Shown piece after piece: positions 8,060 to 16,271 of a stretch of 64,000 nucleotides of DNA (position 1 is its first letter; each line of letters begins with the position of its first letter). This stretch comes from Murimonas intestini. GTDB taxonomy: Bacteria; Bacillota; Clostridia; Lachnospirales; Lachnospiraceae. Both the position numbers and the translations under genes were made by a program. Below the pieces are notes generated by a model. That model worked only from the letters and a program-made list of their open reading frames with translations. It was not told where the DNA came from and ran no database searches. The stretch covers positions 124,001 to 188,000 of the forward strand of contig NZ_JANKBI010000006.1 of NCBI RefSeq assembly GCF_024622195.1, given 5' to 3'.

Positions 8060-8281
8060 TTACTGCTGTTTGTATTTCTCAAAGATCTTTAATTCTGTCC
8101 CCTCAGGAACCATAAGCTTGAGCGGGCTTGAGAGTCCCAGATTCAGCACGTCTTTCAGAGACTTGGCGTCTACAGTAAAACGGCCGGAACACAGATCAAA
8201 GTCTCCTTCCATGAGGGAAACGTCTTCTACAAACTTCTGGGCCTCATTTGTTGTATGCAGATTTATATAAATCGTCTTCAT
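8060..8281 (-). CDS. HPr-like protein with altered phospho-His site
   Basis: A 73-residue protein with the HPr fold pattern. The C-terminal half (GRFTVDAKSLKDVLNLG) matches the regulatory-Ser helix of HPr (KSIMGVMSLG), with Ser41 in the position of Ser46. The N-terminal active loop lacks the HARPA motif: His9 is followed by TTNEA, so the Arg-Pro needed for PEP-dependent phosphotransfer is absent. This recalls Crh, which keeps the regulatory Ser but cannot carry phosphate on His. No PTS genes are nearby. A regulatory rather than transport role is inferred. A ribosome site AGGAGAG precedes the ATG. Confidence 0.75.
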   Translation of the reverse strand: MKTIYINLHTTNEAQKFVEDVSLMEGDFDLCSGRFTVDAKSLKDVLNLGLSSPLKLMVPEGTELKIFEKYKQQ

Positions 8282-8330
8282 TTATTCTCTCCTATAACGT
8301 TTTATATAGATTCTGCATATTTTTTATTTT

Positions 8331-9473
8331 CTATACAAATAATTTTTCTGCCTTCTCCATCTTTTCTATCACATGTACCCCGAAAGGACATCGTTTTTCA
8401 CATCCCCCGCATTTGATACAATCATCTGCATGGGCACTTAAATCCAGATAGTGGGCTTTTACTGCAGCCGGCACCTCATCCTGCATGTCTGCCAGGTCAT
8501 ACAGCTTGTTCACCATGGCTATATCTATTTTCGCAGGACAGGGAGCACAGTGACCGCAGTATGTACACTGACCGGAATATGCATGGCGGGGCGCTGATGC
8601 CAGGACACTTGCATAATCTTTTTCTTCATCCGAAGCATTCTCATAGGCAACAGCTGCCGCCACATGCTCCGGCGTATCGTACCCTACCATTACACTGGCC
8701 ACAGCCGGCCTTGTGAGTGCGTAATGCAGGCACTGGACCGGAGTGAGCGCCACGCCAAAGGGTGATGTCTCTGCTGAGAACAGGCGGCCTCCGGCATACC
8801 CCTTCATAACTGTGATTCCCACATTTTTCTGTTCACATATCTTATATAATTCCGCACGTTCAGGGGCGATCCCGCTCAACTCCTTATCATATTCCTCTGC
8901 AAAATACTGGTTCATGTCTTCAGTGGCCGGCATCAGATCAAATGCAGGATTGATGCTGAAAAGTATCATTTCAATCTCCCCTGACAGGGCAGCCAGCTTT
9001 GCCACATCAGGATTATGGGTACTCAGCCCTATATGGCGGATAACCCCTTTCTGCTTCAGCTCCCTGACATACTCTATGAATTCCCCTTCCATTATTTTGT
9101 GGAATTCATCAGCCTGATCCACAAAGTGGATCATCCCAAGGTCTATATAATCCGTGCGCAGACGCTCCAGCAGATCCCCAAAGGCAGCCTTCACCTTGTC
9201 CAAGTCACGTGTACGCACATACTGGCCGTTCTGCCAGGTGGATCCCAGATGTCCCTGGATGATCCATCTGCCGCGCCTTCCCTCTATGGCTGCGCCAATA
9301 TTAGAGCGCACCTTTGGCTCTGACATCCAGCAATCCAGGATATTGATCCCCTCCCGCTCACAGCATTCAACTACTTCCTTCACTTCCTCCGCCGAATGGC
9401 GTTCCATCCACTCAGCGCCCAGTCCGATCTCACTGACCTCTAATCCCGTATTTCCCAATTTTCTGTACTTCAT
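8331..9473 (-). CDS. Aldo/keto reductase-fold protein with two C-terminal 4Fe-4S motifs
   Basis: A 380-residue protein. The N-terminus MKYRKLGNTGLEVSEIGLG and the (beta/alpha)8 core (YIDLGMIHFVDQ, IGLSTHNPDV, ITVMKGYAGGRLF) identify the aldo/keto reductase superfamily. The C-terminus carries two ferredoxin motifs, CTYCGHCAPCP and CIKCGGCEKRCP. The usual catalytic Tyr (normally DTAxxY; here DCWMSEP) and Lys (here IIQGHLG) are not where expected, although Asp and the active-site His remain, so ordinary NADPH carbonyl reduction is doubtful. The start at 9473 is chosen because AAGGAG lies 8 bases before it. It follows a sugar importer on the same strand but has its own TATAAT-containing spacer. 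Confidence 0.87.
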   Translation of the reverse strand: MKYRKLGNTGLEVSEIGLGAEWMERHSAEEVKEVVECCEREGINILDCWMSEPKVRSNIGAAIEGRRGRWIIQGHLGSTWQNGQYVRTRDLDKVKAAFGDLLERLRTDYIDLGMIHFVDQADEFHKIMEGEFIEYVRELKQKGVIRHIGLSTHNPDVAKLAALSGEIEMILFSINPAFDLMPATEDMNQYFAEEYDKELSGIAPERAELYKICEQKNVGITVMKGYAGGRLFSAETSPFGVALTPVQCLHYALTRPAVASVMVGYDTPEHVAAAVAYENASDEEKDYASVLASAPRHAYSGQCTYCGHCAPCPAKIDIAMVNKLYDLADMQDEVPAAVKAHYLDLSAHADDCIKCGGCEKRCPFGVHVIEKMEKAEKLFV

Positions 9474-9559
9474 AGCTGCTTCTCCTTTTCTCCACAAACC
9501 GGCCTCAAAGTATGTTTTCTCATAACTGCCTGCCGCACATCACGCAGACTGATATTTAT

Positions 9560-9565
9560 ATTATA
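9560..9565 (-). promoter_or_regulatory. -10 element upstream of the aldo/keto reductase gene
   Basis: A consensus TATAAT on the minus strand, about 87 bases before the reductase start. The sequence 17 bases upstream (TTTCTT) is a poor -35, so the promoter is weak or activator-dependent, or is only secondary to read-through from the importer operon. Confidence 0.35.
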
Positions 9566-9603
9566 ACGCCTTTTGGCTGGAAAAGAAATGGGGTTGTTAT
9601 ATA

Positions 9604-10458
9604 TTAACCCTTTACAGCTCCTCCTGTCAGGCCCGCCACTATCTGGTCCGAAAACAGTAAATAAACTATAATAACGGGGATCAGCGCTACAGTGGCTGCT
9701 GCAAAAACCTTATTCCAATTGGCAAGGAAATTAGCCGTATATGTATATACTCCCAGTGTCAATGTCTTTACAGACGATTTTGTTAAAAATACAAGCGGCA
9801 TATAGAAATCATTCCAGATGGTCACAAAATTAAGCAGCGCCACAGTGGCAATCACGGGCTTTGAGATAGGCGCGATGATCCTCCCGAAGATCTGAAATTC
9901 CCCTGCCCCGTCCACCCTGGCTGATTCAATCACTTCTATAGGAAGTTCATTGAAAAATTTGGTGAACACAAATACCGGGAATGACATATTTGCCGTATAT
10001 ATGAGCGCCAGCCCGAAGAGATTATTTGTCAGATGGGCTCTTGAGAGCATGATATAAAGCGGCAGTATCCCCAGCTGTATGGGGAACATAAGTCCCACCA
10101 GAAAATAAGTCTGCAGTGCAGCCCTCCCCTTAAATCTGTACTGTGCCAGCCCGTAAGCTGTCATGGATGAGACAGCTATCAGCAGCAGCAGAGAGATCCC
10201 CACCAGAAAGACGCTGTTAAACAGGCACCTTAAAAACCCGTCATCCACAAGGACGATCCTGAAATTTTCAAGTGTGAACTCCCTGGGCCACCCTATCGTA
10301 TTATTTATTAAGTCGGACTTTGTTTTAAATGAAGATAATATGGTGTTCCCAATCAGGAATATGGCCAGGAAGGAATATATCACAAGTATGACAGAGACAA
10401 TGATCTTGCCCGGCCCCGGCCTCTTAAGCTTTCTTCTTTTTATTCTTTTAGCATTCAT
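9604..10458 (-). CDS. Carbohydrate ABC transporter permease (MalG type)
   Basis: A 284-residue inner permease subunit with six membrane segments. The cytoplasmic EAA loop reads IESARVDGAGEFQIFGRIIAPISKP (residues shown in two overlapping parts: IESARVDGAGEFQIF and IIAPISKP), where the importing ATPase docks. It overlaps the MalF-type permease by 4 bases (ATGA). No ATPase is encoded here, as is usual for this importer class, which shares an MsmK-like ATPase encoded elsewhere. The C-terminus DQIVAGLTGGAVKG is typical. The sugar is unknown. The YesM/YesN genes upstream on the same strand are the likely controllers. Confidence 0.92.
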   Translation of the reverse strand: MNAKRIKRRKLKRPGPGKIIVSVILVIYSFLAIFLIGNTILSSFKTKSDLINNTIGWPREFTLENFRIVLVDDGFLRCLFNSVFLVGISLLLLIAVSSMTAYGLAQYRFKGRAALQTYFLVGLMFPIQLGILPLYIMLSRAHLTNNLFGLALIYTANMSFPVFVFTKFFNELPIEVIESARVDGAGEFQIFGRIIAPISKPVIATVALLNFVTIWNDFYMPLVFLTKSSVKTLTLGVYTYTANFLANWNKVFAAATVALIPVIIVYLLFSDQIVAGLTGGAVKG

Positions 10459-11366
10459 CCTCTGTCCTCCCTGCCAGCCCTTCCCTTCAGCAGCTTTCTT
10501 GTCACAAAGGAAAAGGTTAAAATAATAATAAACATTGTAACACTGATACTGGAACCGAATCCGATGGAGGTTTCTCCGAAATATGTTCCTCCGAACGCAT
10601 ACCTGTAAAATACCATATTTACAAAATCAATTTTATTATTTACACCGCCCTGAGGCCCTACCAGGATATAAGGAATATCAAACATTGTCAGAGCGTATAT
10701 CACGCTGAGTGTGATATTCGTGGAAAAGGATGCGCTCAGGCTCGGAAAAACCACCTTGCTGAACCTGGTCCATCCGCCTGCGCCGTCAATGATGCTGGCT
10801 TCTATGATCTCTGACGGGATCTCCTGCATATCAGCATAGAAGATCATCATGCCTGACCCTATGCACTGCCAGATCACCACCATGACAAAGATCTTAAAGA
10901 CCATAGCCGGATCTCCCAGCCAGGCCAGCTTTGCCTTATTTCCAAAAAGCGCTCCAATTATGCTGTTCCCCACCCCGATGTTTGGATCCAGCATGATAAT
11001 GGCAAAGAAACCTACTATCGATGTGCTGATGACATAGGGAAGGAAAAGCATCATCCTTATGTATTTATGGCAGGGTATTTTTATATAGATCATATATGCA
11101 AAGAAGATCTGGAGAGGTGTGATAATGAGGAGCACACAGACCAGGTATTTAATATTATTCTTCAATGCATTAAAGAAAATTTTTGACATACGCGCGTCAA
11201 AAAACAGCTTCTTAAAATTATCCAGACCGGCAAATTTCATGGGACCGATCCCGCTCCATTCGAAAAAGCTGAAGTAAACTGCACAGGCAATGGGTACTAT
11301 CATCAGAATGGTATAAATAATAAACCCCGGAGCAATAAATCCGATATATGCTTTCTTCTTTCTCAC
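10455..11366 (-). CDS. Carbohydrate ABC transporter permease (MalF type)
   Basis: A 303-residue permease with six membrane segments and the EAA loop IEASIIDGAGGWTRFSKVVFP (in two parts: IEASIIDGAGGW and FSKVVFPSL). The start is GTG at 11366 (MRKKKAYIGF): AAAGGAG sits 7 bases before it, whereas the ATG six bases earlier would be only one base from that site. It forms the heterodimeric channel with the MalG-type subunit whose gene it overlaps. Between it and the binding-protein gene lies a 16-bp hairpin that probably reduces read-through into the permeases. Confidence 0.91.
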   Translation of the reverse strand: MRKKKAYIGFIAPGFIIYTILMIVPIACAVYFSFFEWSGIGPMKFAGLDNFKKLFFDARMSKIFFNALKNNIKYLVCVLLIITPLQIFFAYMIYIKIPCHKYIRMMLFLPYVISTSIVGFFAIIMLDPNIGVGNSIIGALFGNKAKLAWLGDPAMVFKIFVMVVIWQCIGSGMMIFYADMQEIPSEIIEASIIDGAGGWTRFSKVVFPSLSASFSTNITLSVIYALTMFDIPYILVGPQGGVNNKIDFVNMVFYRYAFGGTYFGETSIGFGSSISVTMFIIILTFSFVTRKLLKGRAGREDRG

Positions 11367-11398
11367 AGGCATTCTCCTTTCAAGACAAAAGTATGCAA

Positions 11399-11442
11399 AA
11401 GACTGCCGCAAAAGTCAGCCTCCTTTCTTTTGCAGCAGTCTT
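11399..11442 (-). terminator. Hairpin between the binding-protein and permease genes (attenuator-like)
   Basis: The arms 11399-11414 (AAGACTGCCGCAAAAG) and 11427-11442 (CTTTTGCAGCAGTCTT) pair at 15 of 16 positions around a 12-base loop containing AGGAGG on the minus strand. A weak T-rich tail follows. It starts just after the binding-protein stop, so it would protect that message and lower permease expression. Confidence 0.6.
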
Positions 11443-11455
11443 ATTGAGCCTTTTG

Positions 11456-12706
11456 CTATTTCGTAAGTGCTTCCAGTGAATCTGTGAATTCCTGCGGGGT
11501 AAGGCCGCCCGAAAATACTTTAGTCTGGTCTTCTTCCCACACATTCCTTGGGCTTTCTCCATCTGCTTCCAGATATCCAAGTATGCTGTAGTAGCTTTCT
11601 GTCTGCACATCATATTGCGCGATCTCATTGATCACTTCATTGTCAGAAACAATCTTAGTTGTACACGGAATAGAGTCAAGGGCTTTAATCCATGCTGTCT
11701 GTCCCTCAAGGCTTGCAAAATAATTTACAAACGCCAGCGCTGCTTCCTCATTCTGCGTATCACTGCTGACTGAGAATCCTACTGAGCTTGTTCCTACAAA
11801 CGGCCTTGTCCCATCTTCTGTGGGGATCTGGAATGCCCCGAAATTAAGTTCCGGATTGTTTTCCTGGATCGTCTGTATATTCCAGGTCCCATCAATGCAC
11901 ATAGCTGCTTCCCCTTTTGAGAATGCCAGCAGTGCTCCTGATCCGTCTACTCCGGTATAACCTGGTCCATAATATCCTTTGTCGGCCCATTCCAGCATTT
12001 TCTCATATGCCGCCACGACTCTTGGGTCATTTACCTTGACTTCCCCTGTATCCAGATATTCGTTCAGCCAGTCCAGAGCTGTAGCTGCCAGCACCGGTTC
12101 AAACTGGAACAGGATAGTCCACGGATCAGAGGCGCTGAATGAAATGGGAAGATAATCTGCCTCATTTATCTTTTCCAGGGCCGCTTCAAACTCACTGAAT
12201 GTACCGGGAACCTCAATCCCCAGCTCTTTAAAGATATCCTTATTGTAAAATACTGCCCTTCCTCCTACTTCCGCAGTAGGCGAAGCATACACCCTGCCAT
12301 CCACTTCCACAAGGCTCATGGCATTTGTCCCGTCAAATAAGGAGAAATCCACTTTGTCAGTTAAGTCCATCAGCCTTCCCTGTTTCACATAGGCTTCCAT
12401 ATTAGTGGTAGCCGTGCCGTTTGTCCAGAACAGATCCGGCGCCTCTCCTGCCTGCATGGCTGTCTGAAGAAGATTGTAATACTGGTCTGCAGTTTTAATC
12501 TCATATTCCACTTCTACATTGGGATATTTTTCATTAAATCCTGCGATAACCTCTTTCAGAGGCTGTTCAAACTGGGCTGTATGCTCCCAGATGACCAGCT
12601 TGCCTTCAATTGCGGCATCTTCCCCCGCAGAAGCCTGCACATTGGCTGCCAGAAGCCCCGATACCACAGCAGCACACATCAGTAAACTCACGATTTTCTT
12701 TTTCAT
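11456..12706 (-). CDS. Extracellular sugar-binding protein of ABC importer (family 1)
   Basis: A 416-residue solute-binding protein that delivers sugar to the two downstream permeases. It has a basic, hydrophobic signal peptide of about 26 residues ending near VQASA, then the family-1 pattern GKLVIWEHTAQFEQ, VIAGFNEKYPNVEVEYE and APDLFWTNG. There is no lipobox cysteine at the cleavage point, which is unusual for a Gram-positive binding protein. An AGGAGGTAAAGG precedes the ATG. It is the first gene of the importer operon, downstream of YesN on the same strand with a 146-base promoter gap. The aromatic residues expected to bind sugar cannot be matched to a substrate. Confidence 0.92.
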   Translation of the reverse strand: MKKKIVSLLMCAAVVSGLLAANVQASAGEDAAIEGKLVIWEHTAQFEQPLKEVIAGFNEKYPNVEVEYEIKTADQYYNLLQTAMQAGEAPDLFWTNGTATTNMEAYVKQGRLMDLTDKVDFSLFDGTNAMSLVEVDGRVYASPTAEVGGRAVFYNKDIFKELGIEVPGTFSEFEAALEKINEADYLPISFSASDPWTILFQFEPVLAATALDWLNEYLDTGEVKVNDPRVVAAYEKMLEWADKGYYGPGYTGVDGSGALLAFSKGEAAMCIDGTWNIQTIQENNPELNFGAFQIPTEDGTRPFVGTSSVGFSVSSDTQNEEAALAFVNYFASLEGQTAWIKALDSIPCTTKIVSDNEVINEIAQYDVQTESYYSILGYLEADGESPRNVWEEDQTKVFSGGLTPQEFTDSLEALTK

Positions 12707-12744
12707 TCCTTTACCTCCTTCTACAATGCCTTCTTGTTACTTAT

Positions 12745-12829
12745 ATTATAATAAGGAGTTAAACAGGATAACAGGAATATACTTTCTGCCTTTATTCACA
12801 TTTTTAACTAATCTTCAGGCTATGTTCAA
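12745..12829 (-). promoter_or_regulatory. Candidate promoters of the sugar-importer operon
   Basis: Two minus-strand candidates lie in the 146-base gap. The first is TTGAAC (12824-12829), a 17-base spacer and TAAAAA (12801-12806). The second is a perfect TATAAT (12745-12750) whose -35 at 12768-12773 (TGTTAT) is poor, as expected for a promoter that needs an AraC-type activator such as the YesN encoded just upstream. Confidence 0.5.
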
Positions 12830-12852
12830 TATATTAATATTTTTTCACATTT

Positions 12853-14340
12853 TTACGAGGGATCGCTGCGGTACTCGCCCACTGTCCTGCCTGTCATCTT
12901 TTTAAACAGCCTCAAGAAATAGTTGGTATTAAATATTCCCACAAGCCCGGCCACCTCATCTGTGGTCAGTTCAGGGTTTCCAAGAAGCTGACTGGCTTTT
13001 TCGATCCTGACCTGATTCAGGTACTGTACAAATGTACTGCCTGTATACTTTTTAAAATACTGGCAGAAATACGGCGCACTCATGTGGAAGTGCTCAGATA
13101 CTTCTTTTAATGACAGCTCCCTCATATAGTTTTCATCAATGTAACGGGCAATCTTATTGTATTCTGACACTTCCTTCTGCCTGGTATCCATAAGCGCCTG
13201 TAAAATTTCCTTTATGTACGACAGCAGGGAGTGACACGAGCCGAACCTGCTGATATAAGTATAGCTTGTCCTCTCACCATCCCCCATCCATTCCTCCAGA
13301 TCTGCGGCATAATATTTCTTTAAAAGACCGGACAGGTCATATATAAACTTAACCACTTCATTTTTTACATCCTCAGGCGGTACAGATTCCCTGCGGGCCT
13401 CCCACAGAAAGTTCTCTGTATTTCTCACAGTCTCTTCATACCATTCATCTGAAAGTATCTGTTTTTCTGATCTTCCCAGTCTTATGGGCTTCTTTTCAGC
13501 TCCGTCTTGTATATAGCTAAGGCAGGAGCTTTCATTATAGAACGACCCGCTCTCATCCTTTTTCACTTTTTCAAAAACCTCCCGTGACCTTTCCAGCTCC
13601 TTGAAGACCTTTGACACATTCATATAGAGATTGGCATTAAAGTATTTCTTCATAGATTTACGTGCATTTTCATAGAAATCCAGCGTCTGCTGACGCATCT
13701 CCTCCTCCCTCTTATCTTCATCAAACCTTATGATGCAGAATATCTCCTGGGAATGACGCAGAAAGCATTCACCGTTATGCCTTATATTCAATATCTCCTG
13801 CAGGACCTCAACAGCAATTTCGAAGTCAATATCATCGGTGCAGAGATTATGGCTCTCTTCTTTTTTTCTCAGAACAATATATGCGATCCTGTATTTCTGC
13901 CCTGCCGCAGCCTCTGACACTCTCCGCCCGGAGGGCCGCTCATTTTTCTCATTGCCGCCGCGGATATGCTTCTCTTCATACAGTTTTTCTATAATAGCTA
14001 CAAGCTCATCCTCTGAAAGCTCATGTTTTAGGACATACTTATCCACTCCCAGCTCCATTGCCTTTCTGGCATAAGAAAATTCTTCATAGCAGCTTAAAAC
14101 TACTGTGATAAGCCCCGGAACTGTCTTTTTCAGCCTTTCTATGAGTTCCAGTCCGTCCATGCCCGGAAGCCTGATATCTGTCAGGAGCACATCCGCCATA
14201 TTTTCTTCAAAATATTCCAGGGCATCCTCCGCACTGGCACAGGCCGCCTCCACTTTAATCTGTGCTCCTGAATCTTCCAGACTCATTTTTACCCCGAGAC
14301 GTACAAGCATCTCATCCTCTACTATCACTACTCTCACCAT
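12853..14340 (-). CDS. YesN-type response regulator with AraC DNA-binding domain
   Basis: A 495-residue regulator. The N-terminal receiver has EDE at 8-10 and phospho-Asp D55 in LLTDIRLPGMDG. A long middle linker has no clear domain. The C-terminal AraC helix-turn-helix pair includes LSLKEVSEHFHMSAPYF and TTDEVAGLVGIFNTNYF. The ATG at 14340 overlaps the kinase gene by 29 bases, with GGAGGCG as ribosome site. It should activate the importer operon immediately downstream when phosphorylated by the partner kinase. Confidence 0.93.
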   Translation of the reverse strand: MVRVVIVEDEMLVRLGVKMSLEDSGAQIKVEAACASAEDALEYFEENMADVLLTDIRLPGMDGLELIERLKKTVPGLITVVLSCYEEFSYARKAMELGVDKYVLKHELSEDELVAIIEKLYEEKHIRGGNEKNERPSGRRVSEAAAGQKYRIAYIVLRKKEESHNLCTDDIDFEIAVEVLQEILNIRHNGECFLRHSQEIFCIIRFDEDKREEEMRQQTLDFYENARKSMKKYFNANLYMNVSKVFKELERSREVFEKVKKDESGSFYNESSCLSYIQDGAEKKPIRLGRSEKQILSDEWYEETVRNTENFLWEARRESVPPEDVKNEVVKFIYDLSGLLKKYYAADLEEWMGDGERTSYTYISRFGSCHSLLSYIKEILQALMDTRQKEVSEYNKIARYIDENYMRELSLKEVSEHFHMSAPYFCQYFKKYTGSTFVQYLNQVRIEKASQLLGNPELTTDEVAGLVGIFNTNYFLRLFKKMTGRTVGEYRSDPS

Positions 14341-16078
14341 TTTTTTCGCCTCCGCCGCAAATCACCGGCAGATGAAGATGGACCGCCGTCCCCATTCCTG
14401 CCGCACTGTCTATTGTCACTCCATACTCCTTCCCATAATTGAGCCATATCCTTTCTATAACATTGCAGATCCCCACATGATCGATCTCATTCTTTTCATT
14501 GCCGTTTTTTGTTATGGCATCAGGATCAAAGCCTAAACCATTGTCAGTGATATCTATCTCCAGTACACCTCCCTTTTCATAAAAACGGATCGTTATCTGC
14601 CCCACACCTGCTTTTCCCTTGAAAGCGTGCAGAATACAGTTTTCCACAAAGGGCTGCAGCAGAAGCTTCAGGATCTTGAACTCCTGTATCTCTTCCGGCA
14701 GCTCATATTCGACATCAAAATTAGTAAACCTCATTTTCTGTATGTAAACATAGCTTTCCAGCAGAGCCTTTTCTTCCTTTAGCGTAATCTCTTCGCTGTT
14801 ATTGTAGGTGACGCTCATCATCAGCTTTACAAGGGACTCAACCATCCTTTTTATATTATCCTGCCTGTTCACCACAGCCATCCACTTAATTGTGTTCAGG
14901 GTATTATAAATAAAATGGGGGCCGATCTGCATGGACAGCACCTTCATCTTTTCCTCATTCTTCGCCTTCTCCTCTTCTCTGATGTTCTCTATCAGGGCCT
15001 GTATCTCATCTACCATATAATTATAGTTGTTCATGAGCATTCCCATCTCATCTGTCCTGCCCGTCTCTTCGATCTTTTCAAACTTCCGCTCCGTCACATT
15101 GTACAGTTTCCTGCTCAGCTTCTTCATGGGCCCGAAAAACTCTTTTGAGAAGAAGCAATAAGCAATGAGGATAAACAGCACATACAGACTTCCTATGATG
15201 ACAGAAGCCTTTTTCATTTCAGTGACATCCTTAAAAGCTGTGCTTTTATCTGTGACAGTAATCAAAAGCCAGTCTGTCATATCCGAATAAGAACATACTA
15301 CAATTTTCTCCTTGCCGGAACCTTCGTCCTCATACAGAAAATTTCCATTCCCTGTTTCCCAGGCTCTCCTGCACAGTCCCTCCTCCCCCCTGCTTCCGGT
15401 CATTTCTTTATTACTGCTTGTAATGATCTGATAGTCTTCAGATATCATGTAGTAATCCGTACTTTCCTCGTGAAAGATACTGTTTTTAAATATATTATTG
15501 AATATCTCACTGGAAAAAAAGATCCAGAAAGAACCCACATTGTGTAATTCTGAATTGACTGCTCTGCCAAGAGAGAAATTATCAGGGGTCTGGTTATAAG
15601 AAGCCGTCATGACCTCCGTGGGGTTCCACATGGCCCGGCCTTTTTGAGCGAGTATATCCTGTTCATGGCGCACAAAATAATCCTCCAGATTCTGATAGCT
15701 GTAACCGCTTCCATAGATCCTGTCCCCCAGACGGAGCACGGCGGCGGCAATATACCTGTCAGAATTTACAATACTGCTCAAAAACTGATTCACGAGAGGA
15801 TTTTCTTCTGCATACTCCTCCTGATTGATATACGCCTTCATAGCTTCGTTATAATAGAGTGTCATGGATGTATTTTTATATGCCTCAAACCTGAACTCCA
15901 TGTTTTTCTGGGCCTCTTTCATGATATTCTCTTTATTCTCAATCACATTATCCAGCACATAAGATGAATAGCTCTGAAGAAAAAAGACGAAGAAAACTAT
16001 GCCCGGAATAATGATGCATATGGTAAATGTCAGGATCATCTTTGTCTTCACGCCAAACAAAACGCCTTTTGCCAACAT
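14312..16078 (-). CDS. YesM-type sensor histidine kinase
   Basis: A 588-residue membrane kinase. A membrane segment at about 10-32 is followed by a large extracytoplasmic dCache-like sensor of about 255 residues, a second membrane segment (VIIGSLYVLFILIAYCFF), HAMP, then His_kinase (GPHFIYNTLNTIKWMA, with the phospho-His) and the ATPase domain (PFVENCILHAFKGK, DNGLGFD). The sensor probably detects a sugar or a sugar-loaded binding protein. It is the first gene of a YesM-YesN pair upstream of the importer operon. Confidence 0.93.
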   Translation of the reverse strand: MLAKGVLFGVKTKMILTFTICIIIPGIVFFVFFLQSYSSYVLDNVIENKENIMKEAQKNMEFRFEAYKNTSMTLYYNEAMKAYINQEEYAEENPLVNQFLSSIVNSDRYIAAAVLRLGDRIYGSGYSYQNLEDYFVRHEQDILAQKGRAMWNPTEVMTASYNQTPDNFSLGRAVNSELHNVGSFWIFFSSEIFNNIFKNSIFHEESTDYYMISEDYQIITSSNKEMTGSRGEEGLCRRAWETGNGNFLYEDEGSGKEKIVVCSYSDMTDWLLITVTDKSTAFKDVTEMKKASVIIGSLYVLFILIAYCFFSKEFFGPMKKLSRKLYNVTERKFEKIEETGRTDEMGMLMNNYNYMVDEIQALIENIREEEKAKNEEKMKVLSMQIGPHFIYNTLNTIKWMAVVNRQDNIKRMVESLVKLMMSVTYNNSEEITLKEEKALLESYVYIQKMRFTNFDVEYELPEEIQEFKILKLLLQPFVENCILHAFKGKAGVGQITIRFYEKGGVLEIDITDNGLGFDPDAITKNGNEKNEIDHVGICNVIERIWLNYGKEYGVTIDSAAGMGTAVHLHLPVICGGGEKNGESSDSRG

Positions 16079-16192
16079 AAATCCCCCCTTTTTTCCATAG
16101 TAGCATATTTTTTCTTATTTAGCTATTCTAAGGTGCCATCCTCTTCTGTGCATCGCCCGGTATGGTGCGGGCACAATTCTTCAGTGTCATAC

Positions 16193-16221
16193 TTGTATTT
16201 TTATGAATTAAATGCTATGCT
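16193..16221 (+). promoter_or_regulatory. Promoter of the PAS-GGDEF-EAL gene
   Basis: TTGTAT (16193-16198), a 17-base spacer, TATGCT (16216-16221). It overlaps an in-frame ATG at 16212, which supports the later start at 16272. A GCCCG/CGGGC inverted repeat (16155-16172) lies just upstream. Confidence 0.6.
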
Positions 16222-16271
16222 TAATTAATCAGATTTTCTTTTCTTCCGGAAAAGAAAGGGGGAAGTATGCA

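Noticed and set aside
12707..12852. CcpA (cre) sites at the sugar operons
   Set aside because: None of the importer promoter gaps contains a convincing TGnAAnCGnTnnCA match. Catabolite control may act elsewhere or by other means.
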